Shown: positions 11,610 to 23,719 of the stretch, piece after piece
How positions within the stretch are numbered: the stretch's first letter is position 1
Layout: each line of letters starts with the position of its first letter
The notes under the pieces: generated by a model
Databases searched by the model: none
Told to the model about the DNA's origin: nothing
What the model saw: the letters and a program-made list of their open reading frames with translations, nothing else
Assembly: GCF_033807715.1 (NCBI RefSeq)
Contig: NC_084597.1
Span: forward strand, 7,134,647-7,198,646
Length of the DNA: 64,000 nucleotides
Direction of reading: 5' to 3'
Source of the DNA: Cololabis saira
Taxonomy: Eukaryota > Chordata > Actinopteri > Beloniformes > Belonidae
Translations under genes and position numbers: made by a program

Positions 11610-12131
11610 CAGGGGTCGGCAACCCAAAATGTAGAAAGAGCCATATTGGACCAAAAACACATAAAACAAATATGTCTGGAGCCGCAAAAAATGAAAGGTC
11701 TTGTATAAGCCTTAGAATGAAGACAAATGGTGAAAGGAGAAATGTCGAAAAAAAAGTAAAAATGTGGAGATTAATGTTGAAGTACAATCTCGAGAAAAAA
11801 GTTCAAATGTTGAGAAAAAAGTCGAAATGTTGAGAAAAAAGTCGAAATGTCGAGAAAAAAGCCGAAATGTCGAGATTAAAAAGGAAAGGAAAAAAGGAAG
11901 AAAAAAAGAGGAAAAAAAGGAAAGAAAGAAGAAAAAAGCAAAAAAAACAAGAAAAGAAAGAAAAAAAGGAAAAAAAAGAGAAAAAAAGAGAAAAGAAAGA
12001 GAAAAAAAGAGAAAAAAAAGGAAGAAAAAAAGAAGAAAAAGGGAAAAAAAGAAGAAAAAAAGGTCAAACATTTTTGAAAAAGCTCCAGGAGCCACTAGGG
12101 CGGCTCTAGAGCCGCGGGTTGCCGACCCCTG
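11610..12131 (+). mobile_element. hAT-type MITE (CAGGGGTCGGCAACC ends), copy 1
   Basis: The ends are CAGGGGTCGGCAACC and GGTTGCCGACCCCTG. TSDs are GCCTATAC (11602-11609) and GTCTATAC (12132-12139), with one mismatch. The interior has repeated GTCGAAATGTTGAGAAAAAA units and a long purine (GGAAAAA) tract. An inverted, damaged copy is at 14886-15466. The long Lys/Arg frames here are products of the purine repeat. Confidence 0.85.
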
Positions 12132-12229
12132 GTCTATACTGTTGGACCGCTGTTGTGTGGTAATTTTTTTGAATAAAGGTATTTCTAAAAATTATCCCCA
12201 CCTCTGGTTTTTTCACAAATCGCACCCTG

Positions 12230-12288
<59 letters not shown>
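12230..12288. repeat. (TA)n microsatellite, right half of the split tract
   Basis: TATATGTATATA followed by a TA run, directly after the 10929-12229 element. Confidence 0.95.
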
Positions 12289-12291
<3 letters not shown>

Positions 12292-14382
12292 GGGTAGTAA
12301 AAGAAGTACATTAAACATGTCCTTGTCTTTGATCAGGAGACTAAGCTGTGAATCATTTATGCTTGTTTGAGGGTAAATTAGATTTTTGTTGATCTTTAAT
12401 TCAGCAGGTCATCTGCGGCATAAACAGCCCCATCTGATCTTTTTCTGCTGGCTGGAAGCTCAGGGGATTATGTTTTTTAACGAGCCTCGCCTCGGAGGAG
12501 GCAGATCATCCCTATCAATATTTCAACGCATATATTAACATTATCCAAATTGATTATGTGCCTTGCCATCTTTAAATGTTGTTTATCAAAGGAAAGGTCA
12601 CTTGATGTTTTTGGCTGTCCAACAGGGTACCTTCCTGAGGACTCCATAGGAAGACATGGTGTAATATTGATCAATGGTTTAGCTTATCTTGGGTTTATCA
12701 TCAGTAATGATTCAAGTAAATGTTTGCACATCTCCTCAGGGAAGCGGCGAAGAAAAACAACAGCGCACATGTTTGGAAAAGAAGTGCCCAACTGTAAAAG
12801 CAAAAAGGAATCAACAGTAACAAAAACCACAACGTATCACAACTTCTGTATGCAAATCAAAGTCTGCATCAGAGAAAAAAAACATTAGGTGTGTGTTTTT
12901 AAGAGCTGTGACTCATACAGACACTGCAGAATGTTTCTCCCCTGTAGTTGTGATAATCCACTGCTCTCTGCGGCTTGGAAAGGCGCCCTGTTGGGTTTTA
13001 GGGGGGTTTTTTGGCCGTAACTAACTCAAATGTGTTATGTGTTCCAAGAAAAATGACACGAAAGTTGAGCCCGCAACCAGATCTCCAGCTTGCTTTTGTG
13101 TCATGACAGCAAGCCCAGACGAGCCTTTTGTCTGATAAAGCAGGACTTTCGATTCAGATGCGATTTTTGATAAAGAAAATGGAGCAGCGCAAATGTAGCC
13201 AAACAGCAAATACTTATCCCGGTCCGTCTTGTTTTATGGTACCATTCTCAGTCCACTTGATATAACATTTGATTTCATTTGAGTATGGAGCCTTGAATTA
13301 TTACTCCAGCCCAGGATAGAGGACGTTCATAACTAATTGAAGTGTACAGGGCCGGTCTAATGCACCATTTGGCACACGGAAAACAGTAAGATGGTTCTCC
13401 GGAGTGAATAAAATCGTTTTTTTTTATTATCTTATGAGACGATGGAGAGCAAATGAGTCTGGGCACAATCAAATCCGGAGAGCAAAGAGTGTTTGACCCA
13501 AACGTTGCCCACATCTGCAGCTTTCTTCAGCCCACGTTTGGGTTTAAGGTGAATGTGGCCACCGTAACATGGCCACATATCCGTCAGACGAGGCCCGAGT
13601 CTTCATTTCGCCCACATCTGGCACTCACAATGTTTGTAGTATCCCATGCAAAGAAATGAAATAAAAACTACCTAATGAAATTTGGACCACATCTGGGTCA
13701 CATAACGTCCTAAAATCCAATTTTGGCCCAAGTTGTGAACTATATGATGCATCTGTCCCGTATAACGCACAAAACCGAGACGCTAGTGCCAAAAGTAGCC
13801 CAGATTAGGACCAAATGTGTCTCCTTGTCTGAGGATTTCAGTCCAAGTCTGTAAGGAAAAGCATGACAAACAACTCCAAACAACTAAAAACACAATGACA
13901 TGAACACATATGTGCTGTATTGTAAACAGGTGCAACACGGCTCTCTTAGCTCGTTTAACATAACAGAAAAACCATGATCTGGATACTCTCAACCCAAATG
14001 ATTGATGAGAAAAAGATGAAATGAAGAGGAAGAACTCCCAGCAGATGATGTGGATTTTCTCACCGGCTCACAAAGGGGACAGAATCCCTCAAATGTGTGA
14101 TCCACGAACGGAGGTGATTACACGGAGACACTTTGATTTCAGCAATGCTTAATGAAAACTGACCGTGCGAACACTGCACATTGTTTCATGTGGTGTGTGT
14201 TGAAATATTTCATGTCTTTTTGTGGTGTTTGGTTTCACCGTAACCTTCCCTTTGCAGCCGTGTGATTAAAACAGAGTTTATACAGACCAGTTACCAAGCA
14301 GCCAATAATAACCATAAATAATGAATGCTGATGGTGCTGCACATTTATGCACGTAAACAGGTATATAACCTCTGGTCTAGTC
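12289..14382. other. Unassigned sequence with loose CCACATCTGG repeats
   Basis: A 112-codon frame at 12550-12888 has no recognisable domain. Between about 13505 and 13830 the motif GCCCACATCTGG and relatives (CCACATCTGGGTCAC, GGCCACATATCC) recur, suggesting a degenerate minisatellite-like repeat. I see no host gene. Confidence 0.4.
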
Positions 14383-14493
14383 TTACAGACCCAATCCCTT
14401 TAAACCAGGGGCTATACTGTAATCGACCATTTACAGAACACTTAATACCGTGTATGCTCCTTCATTTATTTTCTGTATTAATTGAATCTAGAC

Positions 14494-14690
14494 AAGGCAA
14501 GTTTATTTGTACAGCACAATTCAACACAAGGTAATTCAAAGTGCTTTAGATCAACATTAAAAGCAGCAAGACACAATTAAACAGTAAATAACAAATAGAA
14601 TGAAATAAAATGATAAGAAAAGAGGTAGAATAATAAAAAGCACAAGTTGTTAAAAAGTAAGGGCAGTAGAGTTCAGCAGGTACATCTCAT
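14494..14690 (-). mobile_element. 3' end fragment of an L2-clade LINE
   Basis: Read on the minus strand, this matches the 3' UTR of the L2 copy at 30800-31138, including CAACTTGTGCTTTTTATTAT and AAGCACTTTGAATTACCTTG. The copy is severely 5'-truncated. Confidence 0.8.
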
Positions 14691-14885
14691 TCTTACAATG
14701 GCAAGAATTACGTTTCTATACGGTCAAAACCTACAAAGACCGCGTCAAATACAGTATTACAAAAGTAATCTGTAACAATTTGTACGGTGAATTAAACCAA
14801 TTTGACAATTCAATGCCACAATGCCTGTTTCCAGGTCTTATTTCACACAACTGACAAGAATTACGTTTCTATACGGTCTAGACCG

Positions 14886-15466
14886 GGTGTCGGCAACCCG
14901 GGGCTCTAGAGCCGCATGCGGCTCTTTAGCGCCGCCCTGGTGGCTCCTGGAGCTTTTTCAAAAATGTTTGACCTTTTTTTTTTCTTTTTTTCTTTTTTTT
15001 TCTCTTTTTTTCCTTTTTTTCTTCTTTTTTTTCCTTTTTTCTTTTTTTCTCTTTTTTTCCTTCTTTTCCTCTTTTTTTTCCTTTTTCCTTTCCTTTTTAA
15101 TGTCGACATTTTGACTTTTTCCACAAAATTCTGACTTTTTTCCCGAAATTTTGACTTTTTTCTTAACATTTTGACTTTTTTCCACAACATTTCGACTTTT
15201 TTCTCAAGATTGTATCTCAACATTAATCTTGACATTTTTGCCTTTTTTCTCGACATTTCGACTTTTTTCTCAACATTTTGACATTTTTCTCGAAGTGCAG
15301 AATGAAAAGAAAATCTCCCCCCAGTTATAACTAATATAGAAACATGTAGCATGTGTTTCCTTCATTCTAAGGCTTATACGAGACTTTTCATGTTTTGCGG
15401 CTCCAGACATATTTGTTTTTTGTGTTTATGGTCCAATATGGCTCTTTCAACATTTTGGGTTGCTCT
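14886..15466 (-). mobile_element. hAT-type MITE (CAGGGGTCGGCAACC family), copy 2, inverted
   Basis: It starts CGGGTGTCGGCAACC and runs through GGAGCTTTTTCAAAAATG, a pyrimidine tract and repeated TTTCGACTTTTTTCTCAA units. It ends GGGTTGC, lacking the last nine bases of the family TIR. TCTAGAC is found on both flanks, consistent with a TSD. It is an inverted relative of 11610-12131. Confidence 0.75.
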
Positions 15467-15582
15467 AGACGTACAGACCCAATCCCTTCAAGCCAGGGGC
15501 TATACTGTAATCAACCATTTACACAACACTTAATACCATGTGTGCTCTTTAATTTATTTTCTGTATTAATATAATCTATTAC

Positions 15583-18316
15583 ATGTTTGATTTTTATGTA
15601 TTTATTTATTTTTTCCATATCTTGCCTGAAAAGGCTTCAAATTGCAGGATCCAAGGATCAAACCAATGATCCTGCAATTGAGCAGGCCGCTGTTTCCCGA
15701 GGTGGCGCCACCCACAGCGTGTCATTAAGTGCTAACGCGCAGACACTTCTGAGTGTTCTGCATAATCCAGTGCTGACATGCAGGCTTGTAGAGGCTAAAA
15801 TAAATGTCTGTGCTTCATCCACATTTTAAAACCAGATCCGAAGTCATTGTGAGCTTTAGAGAGCTCTTACAACACAGATGAAAACTGTATTGCAGTCACA
15901 CCCTGAGTGTGTGCGTTTCACCAACATAAACAAGTCTTGGGTTTGTAGCTCATTCATCAATCTACTGCTTCACAGTTCCTGCTTCGAAAGTTAAAACGTA
16001 CGAGTTCTGACTCAGCGCCAAGGGACGCCCTCATTCTCCGCTCTGCACCCATTCATGGCCTGTGGAGCGTACGCTGCACCCAAACACAATCTCCATGGTG
16101 ATACACACTGCAGATAGACCGGCATTCAAGGTGTGTATGCGTGTGTACTTTTCTTCTTTTTTTTTTTATCTCTACCTGAGCGGCCTTTGAACTGCGGCAA
16201 CAGTTTAACGACAAAGTCAGCAGATAAAGGGTTTCCCTCTCCGCGGCCTCCAGTCGCCCCGGCAACATTCCTTCGTCGACAAACATTGAGCCTGCATACC
16301 AGAGGGATCTCCCAGGAAGTAAAGGAGGCCCGGCTGCCGTGTTGTTGTTGTTGTTGCTATAGTAGTGGCAGGTGACAGGTGAAAGTAGGTTACGCCTACA
16401 TTTAACTACGTCTAAACTAAAGATAGAAGCACATCGCCCTCATTACACGGACACACCTCAAAGACGTCACGGCCGGCATAACGCCGGGGGCTTCCCCCTA
16501 AACTTTGGCACATCTGCACACAAGAGGAGACTGAATGGAACGTCCAAAAATCCTCCCTAGGGTCACCTTAAGTCTGTAAATGAATAATGTACAGCGTCAA
16601 AGCAGCACATGTATGAAGTATGAGATAAAGAAGACGTTTGGTCCTGTGTGTGTGCAGGAGTGTGTGCAGGAGTGTGTGCGTAGAGGCGCTGCGATGGTCG
16701 CTGGGGAGGCGAAAGTCTCGCAGCAGTTCAGTGCTAAACACGAACCAGGGCCATCTGCAATCCTGGATCCCCTCCAACATCAACACCAGCGCACGCACAC
16801 ACACACACGCACACACACGCACGCACACAAGCATATTCACACATGCTTTACATGATATCATGTACTGGGTGTCAGTGACTGCAGCACCTCATGTTTTGAA
16901 GCGAATATACACAGTCTGGAGCCAAGGCAGATGTTCTGGGACGACCTAAAGGGAATCGCAAGGCAGTTCCTATGAAAAAAAACTGTTGTGCAGATGACGC
17001 TGGAAGTTACATCAACCGGGCGCAGCGTGTGCACGATGGACTCTCCTCATCGCCGCCGGTACCAGGACTGAATTCTGGTCGTGGATGTTCGTGGAGGTTT
17101 GACTGTTTCTGAGTAATGATGAGAAAACAAGTGAAACATGTTATGAAACAGCGACTGATGCTGTGCAGCAGCAGGCCAAAGTGAAAATGCCTCGTCCCTC
17201 TGCCAAAAATTTGTATTGGAAACCGCAGATCCATGGCACAGAACCACATGGGCCTTCCTGTAGCACAACGCAGGAAAATGTGTGTGTTTCACTGCTGAGC
17301 CAACACGCTCCAGGGCATGGAAAGGCTTCATTTGGTTTCAATTGTACTCGAACTAAAACTTTAACTAAGTGGCTTGTTGATTTTTCAGCAGAGAATAACA
17401 CGGTATGATAAATAACCCGAAAAGATTTGCTGTAAGCGTTTCAAGCACGTTAACTAACAGCTGTCAGAGAACGAGCAGCGACTTCCACTTGGGACTGACC
17501 ACTGTCACCCCGTTCTTTATTTTCTCTCATCTCTAATGGGGATGTTTTGAATAAGACATCCTTTACTCATTTGGGCTCTGGGGTTGTGCTCTCGGCCCGT
17601 CTTGCCTGGATAAAACCAAACACAGCTGCAGGTTTCCAGCTGTATATACCGTACCGTTAACCATCCGTCAAACTGGTCCCCCTTTTCCTCTCAAACTTCA
17701 CAACTTCCCTTTCATCACGGATCGAGAAAGAAAAACATATTTGATAGTCACACTTCGCGAGTAAATCCTCGTCACTGCTCGAGATGGTCCGCTCTGTTTT
17801 CTTATCAGCTCTGCAGACAGCCGATACACGTGGGTTATTAGTCAGTGCACGTCCAGATTGCGCTGGATCCTCTTGAGCTTCGGCTCAGCCAGCCATTTAG
17901 TGAAGGACTTTGTTTACAAAAGGCATATTTGAAGCAGAGCTGATTTCTTTTTTTCTTCCCCTCTTTTGATTTCATTAAGTTTATGGCAAAAGCTAAGTAT
18001 CTGAACTGGACGAAATGTTTTTATAACTGTGAAGTGTTTATCCGTGAGTGTCTTTATTGGGAGGATATGTATTATTTAGATATTTGGGGAATTGTGTTAA
18101 ATTTCAAGGACAAAAAGAAAGATAACAGAGTTCACATACAGGGAGGCTTGTTGGTGTTTCTTCAGTTAAGACTATTGTCCCACTTTCACTTTAAAAGAAG
18201 TATGCAAAAAAAATAAAAACAGACAGCTTAATATCCATTATATCCTTTAGTAAAAGAGTGCAATGAACAAATATAAAGTGTATTACTTTATTGCCGCTGC
18301 ACTCATTGTTCACAGC
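15583..18316. other. Unassigned sequence
   Basis: Contains a (CA)n/(CACG)n tract at about 16793-16835, a short (TTG)n at about 16341 and a TG-rich stretch at about 16645. Short open frames on both strands have no recognised domain. It is less repeat-rich than its surroundings and could be host intron or intergenic DNA. Confidence 0.4.
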
Positions 18317-18330
18317 ATTTTAACGAGTTC
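18317..18330. repeat. Target-site duplication of the L1/Tx1 LINE (3' side)
   Basis: ATTTTAACGAGTTC is identical to 23497-23510 and directly abuts the LINE poly(A) tail, seen as T23 on the plus strand. Confidence 0.9.
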
Positions 18331-18353
18331 TTTTTTTTTTTTTTTTTTTTTTT

Positions 18354-18828
18354 ACCTTGTCTGCACACATATTATTGATTGATACCATGACGGTAGAAAC
18401 CAAAAGTGTATATATGTGCATTATTACTATATGTAATATATACATATATATATACGCACACATATGCGTACACATACATAAATATACACATACAAACCCA
18501 GTGTTTTTTTGTTTTTTTTTTTTTTTTTTTGGGGGGGGGGTGGGGGGGGGGGGGTGACGACATCCACTGCCAATCCAGGAAGCAGGAACACACGGAGACA
18601 CACGTCAAGCACTGGAAATCTGCAACAAAAAAACCACAAACAAAGCACGAAACCGGCACGGAGCCAACCAAAACACGAACAGCAATCGACCTAAATCTTG
18701 AGATCTGATCGCAGTCTGAGCTAAGCTATCGCTGCCGCTACCTAAACCCAAAAACTAGAGAGCCAGCATGCAGGTGAACAAGCCAGTGTGTATGTCTATG
18801 TGTGTGTGTGTGTATGTATATGATCATG

Positions 18829-18872
<44 letters not shown>

Positions 18873-18888
18873 CATGTGACTAAATGAC

Positions 18889-18981
<93 letters not shown>

Positions 18982-19617
18982 AACCAAACAAAGCTCCACC
19001 TGAAGTGTATCTATAGTGGGGGAGGGGGGGGAGCAACCCCGCCACCCGCGAGACCAGAGGCCGACAAGGAAGAGCCCGGAACCCAGGCCACCGGCAACCC
19101 CACCGAGGGGAGAAGTAGGAGGGAGGCAACCCACCGCCTGCGAGGCCCCCCCCCCACCCGGCGGCGGCCGAGGGGGCCCGCGGGCGGGGCCCCCACGGCG
19201 CGGAAAGAAGCAGCCAGGGATCCCGCGGCGGCGGACCGCGACCCAGGCAATCCCCGGCCACCCGGTCCGGGCCGGACACGCGGCCAGGAGGCCCTCACCC
19301 TTCAGGCCAACGACCCCCACCCGGCAGGGGGCCAGCCTGCCCGGAGAGACAGAGCCGCCCCGGCCGCCGACGCGGGCAGGCGCACCCGTCCCCCACGAAA
19401 GTGGCCCTCCAAGACCAGAGGGGCGCTCCGCCGTAGAGGCAGCGGGGGGGACCGGAGACGGGCCCGGAGAGAGGGAACCCCCCAACAAGGCGACACCCGC
19501 GCAGGCCCGACAACGGAGGGCCCCAGACCCAGGCATCCCATTCATTCATCCATTCACCTATTCGATACCTATACTAATAATAATATAATATACTATACAT
19601 AATAATAATAATAATAC

Positions 19618-19650
<33 letters not shown>

Positions 19651-20911
19651 CCATCTTTGTATAAAATAATATTGATAAATTATTAAGTTTTTGATGTCCT
19701 GCCAATGGAGGCTCAAATCCTCCATGGCAGGACCCTTCCATACCGCATTCCCACCGACACAGACATACAATCACGCACCGTTTCCCCCTCCCCGGGGGGA
19801 TCCAGCACCGCCAGAAGGCACCCCAGGCTGCACGGCGGGCCCCGCCAGGCCCGGGTAACCCGACCCACCCGTCCCAGGCCCAGGCCGGTGAGGGAACGCG
19901 GGTGATGTGGGACCCCCTCCCACCCCTTGTGTTGAGTGCATGTGATTAATGCCATAAAAACAGGGAGGAGGGAGGGCCAAGTATCGATTGACACAGACCC
20001 CCCCCCCTCCCGAACTACATGTCCTTGTCAAATGTATTTATTAAGTGTTGAATGTGCAGTGTCTATTTTGCTGTTAAAACCGTGAGGCGGGGAGTGCCAG
20101 GCCCCGCGGGACAGTGCCCCCCACGACCCGGACCCCCCGCCTTTCGCCTATGTGTGTATGAATCGTGTAGGGGGGGCAAGAGGGGGAGCGGAGGCCGAAG
20201 CCAGGAAGCAGGACCAGCAAAGCCGGCCCTGATAAGACACCCGCGTCCCCCCACCGGCCGTCCAGTAGACGGGGGCCGGCCCCCCGAGCCAGGCAAGGGC
20301 CCCACCGTACCCCCAAGGGCGCCCCCGGCGCCGCCGGAGCCCCCAGACGGAGGGGGAAACGGTCCAACATCCTCCCATTCATACTGACAACATAAGACAT
20401 AGATACCTGGGAATGGTGCCACCCCGCCGTCGCGCCCGCCCGTGCACCCCCCGGTCAGGGGAGGCCCGCTCCCCGGACCCGGCCCCACCCCCCCCCGAGG
20501 CCACCCCGGCGGACACCCCAAGGGTCCCGGAGTCCCCACATCCGCAGGGGCACTTGGCCCCCGCCCAGCGACGGAGGACCAAGGCAGCAATGCCCCCCCA
20601 GCGCAGACAGCCACCCCCCACCCAGGCAGGGCCGGGCCCTCCGGGTGGGACCCCCACGCCCACGGCCCCGCCCCCCCCGGGAGGCCCGGAGACGCCCCAG
20701 CCACAGCCCCCCGCCCGAGCCCTCCCCAGCCACCCCCCCCCACCGCCATGAGGTAACCCCCCCCACAGGCCCCCAAGGCCCCCACCGGCCAGGGACAGGG
20801 CCCCGCGGCCCCCCCCACCGCCCCCCAGGGGCCACCCGAGGCCCGCGCCCCAGACCCCCCAAGCCGACCCCCAACCCCAAGGGCTACGAGATCACCACCC
20901 CCCCGCCCCCA
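18354..20911 (-). other. LINE 3' UTR, GC-rich with long G-runs on the sense strand
   Basis: Between the ORF2 stop and the poly(A) tail lie about 2.56 kb. The part from 19015 to 20910 is extremely C-rich on the plus strand, so the LINE RNA would be G-rich with many runs of four or more G. It is interrupted by an ATAATA tract (19570-19660), a (TG)n tract (18893-18977) and a G-run/T-run junction at 18508-18554. Long open frames here are compositional artefacts. Confidence 0.8.
18893..18977. repeat. (TG)n microsatellite in the LINE 3' UTR
   Basis: An uninterrupted TG run, with a smaller run at 18832-18868. The related LINE fragment at 50311-50458 has TG-rich sequence in the same position. Confidence 0.95.
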
Positions 20912-23496
20912 CTAGGTAACGAAGCCAATAAACGGGGACCACAGAGAGTGCAATTCAGCCGAATGTTGTTCAGTGGAGGCAGACATTATCTCACTACTAA
21001 TATGATCTGATAAAAGATTCCTAAAATGGTTGATACATAAACTGGATTTTTGTTTCCAATTTACTAGAATGGTTTTCTTTGCGATACATAAGGCAGTGAG
21101 AACCCGGTGTGTCCAATTAGGATCTATTTGAGTGTCTCCCAGGTGACCTAATATACATACCGTGGGGCACACTGGGATTCTGTGGTTGATCCATGTGGAT
21201 AAATCCTCACAAATCTCCTTCCAGAACCTCTGTACCGGTGTACAGAACCATAAAGCATGCATATAATTATCTGGGGTGTTCTCTGTGCACTGTGAACAGA
21301 TATTAGAGGTGACAAAGCCCATCTGGAACATCCTTTGTCCAGTATAATGTATTCTATGAAGAACTTTGTACTGTATAAGTTGTAGGTTTGGGTTTTTAGT
21401 CATAGTAAACGTATTTAAGCATATTTGTGACCAAGAAAACTGGTCGGTATTAAGAGAGAGATCCGCCTCCCACTTAGAGATCGGGAGAGAGACTGAATCG
21501 TCCAGTTTAGACACTAACCTGTAGAGTTTTGATAACAACTTTAAAGTGCTTAGATTCAATAAATCTATTATCTTAGCGGGAAGTTTAAAATCTAATTGGC
21601 TAATTTTGTATGTTTTATTTATTATTGCCTTAAGTTGTTGATACTCTAAAAATTTATTCCTGCTAACTCCGTATTGAACAATAAGTGTATTGAAAGGTAC
21701 AAACTGTCCTCCTACAATTACGTGCTGTAAGTACCGTATTCCTTGATCTCTCCATTGAACGAAGTTAACCATCTTTTTATCCTTTTTCACGATGTCTGGG
21801 TTGTTCCATATGGGTGTACGGTCACATGGAAAAAGTGAAATTTTAGCTATTTTAAGAAATTCCCACCAAGCTGATAAAGTTGTGCTAATATTAATGCTTT
21901 TGAAACATTGATGACGTTTGATACTTTGACTAATAAATGGTAACTCTGAGATTTCTAGTTCATTACAAAACACTTGCTCTGAGTCCAGCCATTGACTATC
22001 TAAAGGATGATCTTTTGACCATTTTACAATATACTGTAACTTACTGGCTATGAAGTAATACTGAAAATTAGGTAATTCTAAACCTCCATATTCTTTGGAT
22101 TTTTGCAATGTCTTTAAACTAATACGTGGAGTTTTATTTTTCCACAGAAATTTTGATACATATGAGTCCAACGATTTAAACCAGGAAAGAGGGGGTTTGC
22201 ATGGTATCATTGAGAAAAAATAATTTACTTTTGGTAAAACCATCATTTTAATGGTGGCTATTCTACCCATGAGCGAAATGGGGAGAGAGCTCCATCTGGA
22301 AAGATCATCTTCTATTTTCTTTATAAGCTGAACATGATTTAATTTTATTAACTCTGACAGCCTAGGGGAGATGTTTATGCCTAAATATCTAATGTTCCCT
22401 GATTGTAATTGAGTATTGGTTATATTCCTAAAATTGCAGTTAACACACAAAACAGTGGATTTAGACCAATTAATAGAATAATCAGACAGAGATGAAAATC
22501 CCTCTATAAGTGCAATTGTCTGTGATAGTGAAGATCGTGAGTTCTGGAGGAAGAGGAGTACGTCATCCGCATAAAGACTTATTTTGTGCTCTAATATTTT
22601 ACATTGTATACCTTTAATATTTTGATTTTGTCTAATAGCTGCTGCTAAAGGTTCAATAAATATTGCAAATAATGAGGGAGAGAGAGGGCAACCCTGTCTA
22701 GTGCCTCTTTGCAAGGTAAAACTTGTAGAGATTTGATCATTTGTCCTTACACGTGCCTTGGGAGAGCTGTATAATATTTTTATCCAGTCAATGAAAGATT
22801 CGCCAAATCCAAATTTATGCAAAGTTGCCAATAGAAACTTCCAATTTACCTTATCAAATGCTTTTTCCGCGTCTAAGGATATAATAGTAGTCTCCTGTTT
22901 ATTGATACTCGAATAGTCTATAATATTTAATAATCTGCGAATATTAGTAGACGAATGTCTACCTTTAATGAAGCCTGTTTGATCCGGATGTATAATAGAA
23001 GGGGTGACTCTTTTCAGACGTTCAGTAATGGCCTTGCTAATTATTTTAAGGTCTACATTTATCAATGAAATTGGGCGGTAGCTCGATGGGAGCAAGGGAT
23101 CCTTGTCCGGTTTTAATAAAAGACTAATATTAGCAGAGTTCATATTTAAGGGTAAGCTTTTATTCTCCCTAGCATTTAGAATCATTTTATAAAATGTTGG
23201 TGCTAATATACTCCAGAATTCCTTGTAAAATTCAGCTGGGAAACCATCTGGGCCCGGAGCTTTATTATTGGGCATATGTTGAAGAGCTTCATGGAGTTCT
23301 CCTATTGAGAGCGGTGAGTCTAAATTCGTAACCTGTTCCTGATGTAACTTCGGCAGATTAATGTCTCCAAGAAACTCATTAATGGATTGATCAGATGGTT
23401 CAATTTGTGACGAGTATAATTTATAGTAAAAGTCTCTAAAGACTGAATTTATTACACAGGGATCATGTGTAACTCCCCCTGACTGGTCCTTAATGG
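20912..23496 (-). CDS. L1/Tx1 LINE ORF2 (reverse transcriptase and C-terminal domain), 5'-truncated
   Basis: About 861 codons are open to the stop at 20912-20914. Reverse transcriptase motifs appear in order: APGPDGFPAEFY, SSYRPISLINVDLKIISK, HPDQTGFIKGRHS, SLDAEKAFDKVNW, GTRQGCPLSPSLF and the catalytic YADD (in ISLYADDVLLFL). The C-terminus has the Cys/His motif CSQCTENTPDNYMHALWFC (CX2CX9HX4C) seen in L1-clade ORF2 proteins. The frame also reads upstream to an ATG at 23542, but those first 15 codons lie in the TSD and flanking DNA, not in the element. Endonuclease is absent. Such proteins reverse-transcribe LINE RNA at a nicked target. Clade assignment rests on motif resemblance. Confidence 0.92.
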
Positions 23497-23510
23497 ATTT
23501 TAACGAGTTC
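23497..23510. repeat. Target-site duplication of the L1/Tx1 LINE (5' side)
   Basis: ATTTTAACGAGTTC, the exact partner of 18317-18330. Confidence 0.9.
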
Positions 23511-23719
23511 TGAGAGACAACCGGCTCATCTTTGTTTTTCACTTTAACATCATTTGTTCACATCTTTCACCAAGTGGTAGGGATGGGCGGTATGGACTAA
23601 AAAATGTATCACGATAATTTCTGGCATTTATCCTGATAACGATAAAAATGACGATAAAAAAAAATACCAATTCAACTCCACCTTTGTAACTATAAATCTA
23701 TCAAAAACGTCATCTTCTC

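Larger units (their letters stand above)
10929..12229 (+). mobile_element. hAT-like element with CAGGGTGCGATTTG ends, inside a (TA)n tract
   Basis: The left end is CAGGGTGCGATTTGCCGG and the right end, inverted, is CAGGGTGCGATTTGTG. Flanks are TATATATA and TATATGTA, compatible with an 8-bp TSD, although the TA tract makes this uninformative. The interior carries a short coding-like stretch (about 11276-11400, reading KRIQSSISSYF) that resembles the N-terminus of some hAT transposases. A second MITE is nested at 11610-12131. Confidence 0.7.
14383..15582. repeat. Pair of about 110-bp direct repeats around an L2 fragment and a MITE
   Basis: The block ACAGACCCAATCCCTT...TTCTGTATTAAT at 14383-14488 recurs at 15471-15570 with about ten differences. 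A second short repeat, CAAGAATTACGTTTCTATAC, occurs at about 14704 and 14856. The region has undergone local duplication. Confidence 0.75.
18331..23496 (-). mobile_element. 5'-truncated L1/Tx1-clade LINE with A23 tail and 14-bp TSD
   Basis: On the minus strand the element runs from 23496 to 18331. It comprises the RT and C-terminal part of ORF2, then a 3' UTR of about 2.6 kb and a 23-base poly(A) tail at 18331-18353. Perfect 14-bp duplications (18317-18330 and 23497-23510) define both borders. The endonuclease and ORF1 are missing because of 5' truncation, the usual product of target-primed reverse transcription. The exact TSD and the unbroken reading frame indicate a recent insertion. Pieces of the same 3' end occur at 35846-35885 and 49568-50458. 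Confidence 0.92.

Noticed and set aside
11712..12297. Lys/Glu/Arg-rich frames resembling nuclear proteins
   Set aside because: Products of the purine tract in the CAGGGGTCGG MITE. The inverted copy at 14886 gives the same artefact.
12550..12888. 112-codon frame in otherwise unassigned sequence
   Set aside because: No recognised domain or repeat membership. It cannot be told from chance.
18880..21010. Open frames up to about 250 codons, rich in Pro, Gly and Arg, on both strands
   Set aside because: They lie in the GC-rich LINE 3' UTR where stop codons are rare. No domain is seen, and overlapping frames on both strands are equally long.
23497..23542. N-terminal 15 codons of the LINE ORF beginning at the ATG at 23542
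   Set aside because: They fall in the TSD and flanking DNA, so they are not part of the LINE protein.
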